From NCBI GenBank assembly GCA_951799425.1, contig OX637410.1, positions 5,642,001 through 5,706,000 on the forward strand: 64,000 nt of DNA. Direction: 5' to 3'. This stretch comes from Ilex aquifolium (taxonomy: Eukaryota; Streptophyta; Magnoliopsida; Aquifoliales; Aquifoliaceae). Each line of letters opens with the position of its first letter. The stretch's first letter is position 1. Below the pieces are notes generated by a model. The model saw only the letters and a list, made by a program, of their open reading frames with translations. It did not search any database and was not told the origin of the DNA. Positions 55,308 to 64,000 of this stretch are shown here, one piece after another. The position numbers and the translations under genes were made by a program.

Positions 55308-55874
55308 ATTACCCCTCCTAAAGCACTCAAAACAACCAAAGATATTTGAGCTCAGCTCGGTTGGCAACATAGCACCTCTATAGCTAGTCTTTGAGACCTT
55401 CAGTTCCAAGAACCTTGCTCACATCAGCATGATGAAGTTCCTGATGGGTTCCTTAGTTCATCAGAAGAACTTGGCAGCTCATGAAGCCCATAATCTTGCT
55501 TCAAGAAGGACTGAAGCAATTCTCAAAGCAAAGGGGGCAAGGGAAGTACAAGGAGATTCAGAAATTACTTTATGAAGCTTGTAAGTTATGTCTCAAATCA
55601 CAACACATCACACGTCACAATTTAAAACGAGATTCAGAAATTACTTTATGAAGTTTGTATTTCAAAACACAAGTTCGAAGTACAAAGGAAAAAGAAGAAG
55701 ATAGAATTACATGAGCACAGAAAGAGCTCTAAGTATCTAAAGAAGGAATAATTGAAGGATCTCGCAGCTCGACAGATGAGCCCTCAGCAGCAGAAGGTAG
55801 GGAAGAGCTTCCAGAAATGCCAGCCACGAGGGTCCCTGCTCCCCTTGATTCTGAATTTTGAGCAAGGGCCTCAG
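55308..55874. other. Non-coding part of the Tat-type element with a 31-bp direct repeat
   Basis: GAGATTCAGAAATTACTTTA... occurs at 55553-55583 and again at 55630-55660 with one mismatch. Otherwise it is the region downstream of the antisense ORF; nothing else recognised. Confidence 0.6.
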
Positions 55875-58383
55875 TCATCTTTCAGTTGAAAACGGTGTAA
55901 TGACAGGAACAGCAGGAGCTGCAGTGGGGAGCTCAGGAATCGCAGTTGGGAGCTCAGGAATTACGGCAAGAGCTCTGGAAGTCACAGTGGCAGGTACGTC
56001 ATGACTCAAGGCTTCAGCTGACAGGACCGAGGCATCCTCCTCATTATCAGAGCCAGACTCTTCCATTTCTTCCTCGGTGGGGATAGAGAAGTTGAAGTCG
56101 AGGTCAGGAAAAGCTTTGATAGCCTTGCGCCTAAAGGCGAGCCACCCAGTAGCCCACAAGGTGGTAGCCTCATCTTTCAGCTCGGTTACCTCTCTATCTC
56201 TCTGTTTGACCAGGTCTTTCTACACCTCGAGCTCCTCGCAGAGCTTGCCGTTTGCTTCGTTAAGGGCGAGGTAATCCTGCTTTGCCTGGCTGAGTTCTTT
56301 CTTGGTATCAAAGGCCTCTTGACTAGCCTTGGACCATGCCTCAGTCTTGAGCATCAGATCCTCCTTCGTTATCCGTAACTCATCCCGAGCTTTTTTTTCC
56401 CCTTCCTCAGCTCTGACCTTGACGGTTAAGGTATGCTTGAGGTCGGAGGCTTGCTTCGCTGTTTGCTCCTTAAGGCTTTGCACCTGAGCCCTGAGATCCT
56501 CGTTTTCAAGGGACAACTCAATAACTTTGACCTCATATGCCTTCAGGGCCTTCGCAGAGCGCTCATGAGACCGGATCCGGTGCAATAAACCTTTCGCATG
56601 GAGGGCAGCCTGAGATATAAATGAAGATCATCAAAGTTGCGTAAAGCTGTTATACAAGGGTAAATAGAGTTGGAAAGGTACTAGTACTTACAGCAGCTGC
56701 CCCTTGGAGAGCTGAGGTGCTGGATTCCTCGAGAGACACAGAAGCGGCCTTTAGGACATCTGACTCAGAAAAAACAGAGGAAATAGCTCCCGCAGCTAGA
56801 TCCATGTTGTCGAAGTAAGAATCCTCATCCTCCTCTTCGGATTTTCCACCTCCCTCAACAATCTTCCCGGACGCACTGTATTGGAAAGTGCTGGGGTGGA
56901 GATTGGGGATCAGCCCCAAAGCCCTCTCAACCTTGGAAGAGGAAGGGGAAGACTGACCTCCCACTTGAGCTGGTACCAACGCAGGCTGAGCCTCTGGAGC
57001 GGAAGAGGTGACTGCAATTTGAGGAGAGCAGGATGAGGAAGGCAACGCCTTCGTGGGGGCCGTTTCTTTAACAGATGAGGAGGGCGAAGGCACCTCCAAC
57101 CTTGGAATTTTAGCCCGGGTGATTGGGCCACTCCCAGAGCTGACCTGGGCCTTGCGCTTGGTGGATTTACCACCTCTCATCAACTCCTCAACCTTGGCCT
57201 TGAGCTCTTCGGAAGTAGACTTCATGGTGGAGGGACTTGGAAGGTCTGAGTTGAGTCAGGAAATATAAAAGAAAAAGAGGAAGGTCTGAAATGAGCAAGG
57301 AGAAAACTACTACCTGGCACCTCAGGTACAGGTACTGGGAGGGGTATAGGTGCCTCGACGGAGAGAGGAATAGGGGATTCTATAACTATCCCAGGGGAAC
57401 TGAGCCCTTTCGCTACAAGAACAAGGGGTCTGATGAGCTCAGAATATCTTGCTGTAGGGCACCTCCCTAACCTCAGCAGCACCTCCTCGTCCTTCGAACT
57501 AAGCTCAAGCCTCCCACCTAGGAACCCATATAAACAAGGCGAGGTCAGAAAAGGTTACAAAGCCTGATCGCAAGCAAGGTTAGACAAAGGCTTACCCAGG
57601 TTTTCAGGGACAGACCAAGCCCTAGGAATTGGAAGGGTGTCTGTCTTATCCGCAGGATCGTACTCCCATTGTGAGCCCTCCACGAAAAAGAACTATTTTT
57701 TTCCAATGCTTGTGGGAGCTTGGAGGGTCAGCGATGATCACTTTGGTCTTGGTACGTCTGGAGATATATAGAAAGCCCTCCGAGGAATTATACTTGACAT
57801 TGAAAAAGTGGGTAAGCAGGGAAATGGTAGGAACCCCAAGCTTATGAATTTTGAAAAAGACAAGTAGACCCACCAAGATTCCCCAGAAATTAGGAGGAAG
57901 CTGAGCAGGACAGACATTGAAATGTTGAAGAACGCCCTTTATGAAAGGGTGAAGTGGAAAGCGCAGCCCATTTTCGAAGTCAGCTACGAAGAAGCAGACC
58001 ATCTTATGGACATGAGAGACATAGGGGGTATACTCATCCGGGCACCAGTACTTAACCCCTGGTGGGAAACCATAACGAGCACTCAAAATCTTCATGAGGG
58101 AAGGGCTGACCTCACTACGGCCTACGTTCTCAGCATGACTAAAGGCGGACGACACCCCTGGAGCCGAAACACCTACACCACTCACTTTGCCCTTCCCCTT
58201 GTTCGGGGCCACAGGGGGCAGTGTAGAGGAAGGCTTGGCAGTGGGTGCATGAGCTTCGACAGAGTCAACTCCAGGGAAATTGTCGATCTCCTCACCTACG
58301 GCTCCTAGGTCAGAGTCTTCTTCGACTGACTGATCTCCTAAGAGGGAAACAGAGGAAGGGGTGGCCTCGGAAGAAGCAAACAT
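55875..58383 (-). pseudogene. Antisense additional ORF of Tat-type element (putative gypsy-type transposon protein, PF04195-like), four exons
   Basis: Proposed exons on the minus strand: 58383-57596, 57517-57314, 57245-56692 and 56609-55875. All three introns (78, 68 and 82 bp) have GT..AG ends and phases agree. Exon 1 starts MFASSEATPSSVSL and holds the domain core: KILSARYGFPPGVKYWCPD, NGLRFPLHPFIKGVLQHFN and PPNFWGILVGLLVFFK, then VEGSQWEYDPADKTDTLPIPRAW. Exons 2-3 are Pro/Ser-rich with a nuclear-type basic patch (GGKSTKRKAQ). Exon 4 is a long coiled coil (LSLENEDLRAQVQSLKEQT) ending in an acidic tail. Defects: one extra base at an A-run near 57690 and TAG at 56222-56220. Function unknown. 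The start was chosen because upstream residues do not fit the family. Confidence 0.7.
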
Positions 58384-59012
58384 AGCTGGGTAGGAAAAGG
58401 GAAGTTTGAAAGACCTGTAGAGAGGAGGAATTTCAGAAAAACACTCCTTAAGAACTTTGGGGTTGACACAACTATGAGCAATGATAAAAATTCTAGCGGT
58501 GGAGTAAGGGTCCAGAAAATGGGGAAGATGAATCAAGGAAAAGCCTTTATTCCTAAAATAGCAGAACCGAAAAGTCCAAAAATGTAGAAACCACCTCAGA
58601 TTCGAGGGATCCAGAACGGAAATAACAGGTAAAGAACCAAGAACGTACCTAATCGGGAATGAACAGCAAGCCAAAGGTCGAAGGAAGCAAACCACCCACG
58701 CCAATTCGAAGGAAAGAGAGTCGCAACAAAACCCTAAATTCGCCGAAGGATTGGGAAATCTGAATCCACAAGGAAGATGGAGGGTTTGGAGTTTCAAGAG
58801 GGAAAAATGGCCGTTAGCGCAAAAAAGAGGCATTTAAAGACAACTGCACCGAGTGGAGAACGTGCGCGGGAAACGAGGGAAATAAATGATTACTCGTAAC
58901 CGTCAGGAGCCTGTCCACACGAAAACCGAGGTCGGTATCCAGAGCTCAGCTCTAACTGGACCTCAGCTCAGCCCCTACCCAAGATCACTTGGGCTAAGGG
59001 CTGGGGGGCAAC
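58384..59012. other. 5' region of the antisense ORF and polypurine tract of the Tat-type element
   Basis: Upstream of the antisense ATG the frame stays open to 58833 but its composition is unlike protein. On the plus strand GGGCTAAGGGCTGGGGGGCA (58991-59010) is the polypurine tract directly before the LTR. Confidence 0.55.
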
Positions 59013-59633
59013 TGATGGTACCCAAAATTAATCACAAGTGCGAACTCAGCCCAAGAGGTCAGGTCTGGAGGTCGGGTCAAAACTCCTGAGCTCAGAGTAC
59101 CGGAGCTCAGGCTCCATCCAAGCGAAACAATAGCCAAATCAGCAGGGGAAATAACTGGATAATAGCCAGCATCACCCAAGCGAAAATCATACAACGTCCC
59201 AAGAATGGAACCCTTAGTCGATTAGGACCCTCTCCTAAGATTAAGGAAGATCCCATGAATAGGGGGCAAAGATCTCGGCAGAGATCCTAGAGGATAGGAG
59301 ACAATATTATAAGTACTGTACATTTCCATGAGGGAGGCAGGCGATAGAGCCACGAAGAACCCTAAGGCCTCCCTTACTACATTGTAACACATTCAGCATG
59401 ATCAATAAGAAAAGAGGAGCTACAGACTCAATTCCAGAGTGGACTAGCCGAGCTCTGGCTGGTGAACCACTATAATTCTGTTGTGTTATCACCATTTTCC
59501 TTGATTCCCCTAAACGTCAACTAGCATTGCTAGACACGAGCCTTGCAGCTCAGATACCACACTTAACTCCACGCATATCACTCATACGAATCAATCATGT
59601 TCCATAGCTCATTCACGTAGATTTACACCATCA
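59013..59633 (+). repeat. 3' LTR of Tat-type element (621 bp)
   Basis: TGATGGTACCC ... ACACCATCA, with TGATGG/CCATCA inverted ends, preceded by a PPT. Family-B LTR sequence starts immediately after, so the element was inserted in that LTR or joined to it. Confidence 0.75.
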
Positions 59634-60816
59634 AAAGGCATTGTAGATAAATGAAGATTTAAAGCATGAAACTTAACTTGAAGCAAGAAATCTAAAGCTA
59701 TGAAGGAAAATATGCAATACCCATTTTGAAAGATGAAATGAAGAAAACTTGAAGCAACAATGGTGAAATGAAGAACATGCAAGTAAACTTGGAATAAACT
59801 TGAAACAACTAAGATTAAAGTGCAAGGAATGAAGATTACAATAAGTTTAAAGCTTACAACAATTGAAATGGAAAGGAAAATGCAAAAACATAAACTTACA
59901 TTACACTATTTATCATCTTCTACATGGAACTAAAACTAAGCTTAGGTAGCCACACACTTGAATGCTTGTCAATGCTGAGTATATGGTGAAGGAGCCTTCA
60001 AATTTCGTGCATGGTGGTCCCCCTAGCCTGTGTGCAGGCCTCCCATCAATAGGAGGCTAAGTTGAAGCTTGGACAGGCTAGGAGAAGGTTAGCCTGAAAC
60101 TCCCCTGGCAGCCCCCTTCAATCCCCTCTTCATTAATGCCATTGCCTCCAAATGTTTTCAAGTAGGGTGTAGGAGGCATGGTTGTAGGGATAAAATGTCG
60201 GGCTAGGTGTGGGAGAAGTGTAGGTGGGACCCCCAAGCAAGTGGAGCATGATTGTAGGCGCTTCTGGGCTGTTCTGGGAGCATACCGGTACTGTGTACCA
60301 GTACTCTAAACCTTCCGGAGTTCGAAGTACTGGTACGCAGTTCTGGAACGGTACCACTGTTTTCTGCTCTGGACCACTTTTCGTAGAATCGGCGTAACTT
60401 TTGATCCAGCCGTTGGATTGAGCTAAAATTTTGACACAATACATAAGACACCCAGATCTAAAACTTTAATGTTTAAACCTTTTTCATATTCTTAGTGAAT
60501 CATGGTCAAAATGGGGGACAACCGAGGCTCTGCAACCTAGTGGTGTGGCTGCTGGTGCCTTTGTTACCAAACACCAATACCTCCTTGATTTCTTCACTTT
60601 TAAGCCTCCAAATCTTCACGTAATGTGTCAATGCCTTCACCACACATCCAACATAGTTGCAAGGTCCTAAAGTCCATCATTTAAGCTATAAAAACTTGCA
60701 ACATCGAAAATTCAACATTATTCATAAAATCGGGTAACTCTCAGTACTTAGGTGCAAAAGCTGAGTTAAAATGTATGTAATGAGGCCTTCAAATATACAA
60801 TATTTTGTGCTCATCA
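59634..60816 (-). repeat. Partial 3' LTR of B3
   Basis: Begins TGATGAGCACAAAATATTG at 60816. Homologous to solo LTRs over about 1.18 kb; the last ~650 bp are missing. The palindrome region 60280-60360 is degraded here: TACCGGTA, CTTCCGGAG, GTTCGAAG and GGTACC words remain. Confidence 0.85.
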
Positions 60817-62510
60817 CACCCCCCAACTTAAGTTTTGCTAGTCCCTAGCAAACAAAATGTAAAAAGCAAGCAAACAGAATAAACATGTATTAATTCCGCA
60901 ATTGCATTTAGCACATGCAAAAAGTCTTTAAACCCCTAGGTGATTCCTAGTGGACGAGTTTTGTCTCGTGAAGGTTTCCAGTGAAGGTACCTACAAACTT
61001 CTTTCCCTAATATCCAATATTTAAAATATATTCCCTTATCTTAACTAGCAATGGGATGTCAAAAATAACTTGCTCCGAAACACCCGAACTAAAAACACAT
61101 GAAACACATCATAGCCTTAAATGCTATTCTAGAGTATTCACATACACATTCATTTTCAAACTCGTGTGTGAGTGCAATGAACATGTAATTTAAGCATTTA
61201 CACGAAGGAATTCACATTCACATAGCTATCCAAATTTAGCTTTGATGCAAAACTCACCATGGGTTTCTCTCAAAAATGAATACACTATGATTATCCGAGC
61301 ATGCTCTACATGTGTATATGTGAGATAGAATCTTGTGCACAAAACGAAGTATACTCACATATAATCCAAAAATGAAGTATGCATAAAAATGAAACAACCT
61401 TGGCATAATCTCATGAAGGGAATGCTAGGGCATTTGATAGCAAAACCAACTTCTCTTGTTCTTTTCAAAGTATGCATCCCCCATGCTTTCTCTAGATCAT
61501 TTAGGACTTTCACGGGTTGTAATGAGGCCTTGGGGTGATATTGAGGTAGGCAAAATGAAGGATATAGGATAACAAAGAGGGTTGTTCCAAGTGAATGACC
61601 TTTATTTCAAAAAGATCTCCCTTTTATGGGATTTCTAGGCTAACACCATCACCACACTCTTTGTTTCTTTGTTCTTATTTTCCTTAACATTTTCCTTTTT
61701 TTTTTTCTCTTTCTTTTCTTCTTTCACCCATTTTCTTCCTTTTCTTGGATTTTCATTCTTTTTCCATTCAACTCTTTTGAGTTTCAACATCATTTATCCC
61801 TTTTGTTTGAGTTTCCACACCATACTTCCTTCTCTTTTATCATCACTCATACTTAGCACTAGGAACAACCAATGTAAGGTAGATATTTATCATTTTCAAT
61901 GGCTTGGTTACATGTGTGGCATAGAAACGAATTCAATTAAGGCTCAATCTTGGCACTAGAGATAATGTTTCACAAGAAAAAGGCAAAGGCTCAAAGCATT
62001 TCAAAGATGGCCTAAGATCATCTCTAGATAAGCATAGGAGGAGCATTTTGCGTTTCAAGACAAAGTCAATCAACTACCCAAAAGCACCTAACCAAAACAA
62101 GCATAATGAGATTATTGAACAAATTTGGAATTTGAAAAATTGTTCCTTGAGTAAATGTAAGTTCCCTCCAAACAAGGATCGGCATTAAAGCTCACATGGG
62201 TTCTTACTCATCTCCACTATTCATGTCAAGCACTCAAATGTGAACTCAATCCGTAAATTGCAAAAATTACAAGTTCATGGTGCACTTATGGTTGAGTTCA
62301 AAAGCAAATAAGTATGTGATACTCTTAACAATAGGATAAACTTCTATAATGTGCTCATGTATTCAAAGTTCAAAATGAAGATCAAGTAATCACAAATCCC
62401 ATAACCATTAGGATAGGGGAATATAGTTCAATATTGGAACCAAAATTTTTCAAAATTTTCACATTTTCCATTATTCTATACAAAAAGTGGTGGAAAATGT
62501 AAATGGTGCA
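60817..62510 (-). other. Polypurine tract and 3' UTR of B3
   Basis: PPT on the minus strand: TTAAGTTGGGGGGTG (60831-60817). The remainder parallels 46313-48013 of B2 reversed, including the pyrimidine-rich (plus-strand) run at 61670-61760. The plus-strand ORF at 61669-61959 is an artefact of that run. Confidence 0.8.
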
Positions 62511-62543
62511 CCTCACTCCCCAACTTGAACCATGCATTGTCCT
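62511..62543 (-). other. Internal GGACAATG / purine motif of B3
   Basis: Minus strand: AGGACAATGCATGGTTC then AAGTTGGGGAGTGAGG. Same position relative to the ORF as in B2. Confidence 0.85.
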
Positions 62544-62862
62544 CAATGCACAAGGAATCATGCAATGAGAAAAATGAAAGTAACATGGGAAATGAGATAC
62601 ACCTTTTTTTTTTTTTTTCATATATATATGTACATTAATGGAAAAAATAAAACACAAAAAGCTTGTTTACACCCCCCAACTTAGACTAGAACATGATACC
62701 CAATAAGATTTGATACAATGATGCTCAAAGTGAAATGAGTCCAAATTAGGAAGAGGTAAACAACCTTCATGCTAAAATCTACACTACAACATTTATGAAA
62801 ATAAAACTATAACAATAAAAGAAATCTAACTACTATGTACATGAAAACAAAATAGGCTCATG

Positions 62863-63696
62863 TCAATCCGGCTTCAATTCGGATATGAGCTTGCGCCCAT
62901 TGATTTTTTTGGTTTTAACATTTTTTTGTTGTATAAATGCCCTTACTAATCCATCTATCCAACAATACAAAGGATAAGAAGTCAAAAATCTCAACCAAAT
63001 AGAAGTGTAGGCAAGTTTATGCAATCCCAACAATGGAGTATACAATTTGTCTTGAAAACTTTCTACACTTAACTCCATTGCAATGCCCTCCCCAAGTTGA
63101 GAAATGTGAATCTCAACACCACTCTTAGATGGAAAAATGATCTTGGGCTCATTAGCCTCTTGTGAGATATTAACTTTATCAAATTTTTCACAATCAAGAG
63201 TGGTGGGAGATTCAACATCAATATGCATTCCATTGGGATGATCAACCTCAATACATTGACTATGTTCAAGATGTTGTTCTTCATGCATAGCAATTATAGC
63301 ATTAGTCAATGTATCAAGTTGTTGGGTTATTTGGGCATTCCATTCCATTTGGCTTTGCATAAACTCGTAAAAAATATTTTCCAATTCTTCTTCGGTTGAG
63401 TTCCCGTATGTTGGATATTGGGAAAATTCATTTGGTGGTGTGAGATTGGATGAAAAATTACAAGGTTCATTATCCCAACCATAACTTGAATAACTCGGTG
63501 TATCATAATGGTTGGGGTAAAAATTTTTGGAGGCCAAAAATGAATTTGAACCTTCACATGCACAGTCTTGAACCGGATAATTTATTGGGCACACACAAGA
63601 GATGAGCCCATAGTCATCACAAATCTCACACACATTTTCATAATATGGGGCATTTGATACATTTTCATAATAATTATAAGACATTATATAAAACAC
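62863..63696 (-). CDS. Gag-derived protein of B3 with one damaged zinc knuckle
   Basis: 277 residues, open, colinear with the B2 protein. Only one of the three N-terminal repeats remains and its knuckle reads CEICDDYGLISCVC: the zinc-binding His is Leu. The tail (SSYGWDNEPCNFSSNLTPPNEFSQYPTYG cut into shorter blocks; YEFMQSQMEWNAQ) and the unrecognised C-terminal domain (SQLGEGIAMEL, LLGLHKLAYTSIWLRFL, YPLYCWIDGLVRAFIQQ, GRKLISELKPD) are conserved. It probably came from the same family but has lost nucleic-acid binding through the knuckles. Confidence 0.7.
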   Translation of the reverse strand: MFYIMSYNYYENVSNAPYYENVCEICDDYGLISCVCPINYPVQDCACEGSNSFLASKNFYPNHYDTPSYSSYGWDNEPCNFSSNLTPPNEFSQYPTYGNSTEEELENIFYEFMQSQMEWNAQITQQLDTLTNAIIAMHEEQHLEHSQCIEVDHPNGMHIDVESPTTLDCEKFDKVNISQEANEPKIIFPSKSGVEIHISQLGEGIAMELSVESFQDKLYTPLLGLHKLAYTSIWLRFLTSYPLYCWIDGLVRAFIQQKNVKTKKINGRKLISELKPD

Positions 63697-63806
63697 AAAC
63701 TAAAACAAAATATAAACAAAAGAGACGACATACCTTGGCCCATGATGAAAATCACGAGACTTACCTATGCCGTCCCAAAATCACCTTTGAACTCGACGCT
63801 TAACCT

Positions 63807-63823
63807 TCCCCGGCAACGGCGCC
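63807..63823 (-). other. Primer binding site, tRNA-Asp type (B3)
   Basis: Minus strand: TGGCGCCGTTGCCGGGGA, five bases after the LTR end CAATCA. Confidence 0.92.
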
Positions 63824-63828
63824 AAAAA

Positions 63829-64000
63829 TGATTGGTGGAAAACGTTGTATTCCCTAACCTCTTAACATCATCCCTCAATGTGTGTATGGCTTATAGGACT
63901 AAGGGAGTGTCACTCTCCCTCGGAATGATGCAAGAGATAGGGCAATGGAATGGAGGATGGAACGAATGAAAATGTAAATGAAATGCGGGTGTGTGAACAA
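63829..64000 (-). repeat. 5' LTR of B3 (end only)
   Basis: Minus strand ends ...CCACCAATCA at 63829. Matches the end of solo LTR copy 2 ('ggtggaaaacgttgta.t.cctaacctcttaacatc'). Continues outside the window. Confidence 0.88.

Larger units (their letters stand above)
55308..59633 (+). mobile_element. 3' part of a Tat-type Ty3/gypsy element with antisense extra ORF
   Basis: A plus-strand PPT (about 58995-59011) and LTR (59013-59633) are preceded by an ORF on the opposite strand (58383-55875). Antisense additional ORFs next to the 3' LTR are known from Tat-lineage elements such as Grande. No gag-pol remains; the left side joins D2's LTR at 55307. Confidence 0.7.
59634..64000 (-). mobile_element. 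Element B3: non-autonomous Athila-related element, minus strand
   Basis: Minus-strand order: LTR (64000-63829, continuing outside), tRNA-Asp primer site, ORF 63696-62863, GGACAATG motif, long 3' UTR, PPT, 3' LTR (60816-59634, cut by the Tat-type LTR). It is the best-preserved interior of family B in this window apart from B2. Confidence 0.85.

Noticed and set aside
57922..58308. 128-codon plus-strand ORF
   Set aside because: It is a shadow of exon 1 of the antisense Tat-type ORF.

Overview
This window looks like nuclear DNA of a eudicot plant from a gene-poor, repeat-rich (probably heterochromatic) region. The evidence is that nearly every recognisable stretch belongs to plant LTR retrotransposons: Athila-type, chromovirus (Tekay/Del-type) and Tat-type Ty3/gypsy, plus Ty1/copia, with plant-type primer binding sites for tRNA-Asp and tRNA-Met. 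The species cannot be named from this sequence. No host gene, tRNA, rRNA or CRISPR array was found.

Layout. 1-6489 (minus strand): a non-autonomous Athila-like element A with a 1.96-kb LTR, an intact gag, no pol, a small cysteine-rich ORF resembling carlavirus-type nucleic-acid-binding proteins, and a third ORF with one internal stop. Its LTR abuts the 5'-truncated gag of an Ale/Retrofit-like copia element (6495-about 11205). 11240-14.56 kb: a LINE zinc-knuckle remnant, a diverged repeat pair, a Harbinger-type MITE, and an LTR-like block. 14.6-17.2 kb: a decayed plant mobile domain (PMD) ORF. 18091-21166: a 3.1-kb composite gypsy LTR. 21167-28775: a decayed Athila element E (gag-PR-RT-RH-IN) with a partial LTR. 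29708-31545 and 33160-35034: two solo LTRs of family B, each with its own target-site duplication. 35788-41547: a complete but stop-ridden chromovirus C, inserted in a minisatellite. 41632-about 43600: another gypsy LTR. 43610-49021: a non-autonomous family-B element with a triple-zinc-knuckle ORF, ending in a 1-kb inverted repeat. 49022-55307: a hollowed-out chromovirus D2. 55308-59633: the 3' end of a Tat-type element with an antisense spliced ORF. 59634-64000: a further family-B element on the minus strand.

How it fits together. Families A, B and E share the tRNA-Asp primer site and an internal purine-rich motif, and B also shares 3' UTR and LTR ends with E, so B was probably mobilised by E-like proteins. 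The most striking structure is a set of 10-bp palindromes centred on CpG (CGTTCGAACG, GTACCGGTAC, CTACCGGTAG, CTTCCGGAAG, GTTCCGGAAC, GTATCGATAC). They are clustered, often paired, and occur in the LTRs of unrelated families. In elements A and D2 they lie just upstream of a TATA box, and element A repeats this arrangement at an internal TATA box upstream of its third ORF. Homologous LTR positions carry different but still palindromic words, which suggests that the dyad symmetry itself is under selection.

Limits. All alignments were made by eye. Family names rest on motif recognition. LTR boundaries are firm where TG/CA ends, PBS, PPT or target-site duplications are visible, and approximate elsewhere.
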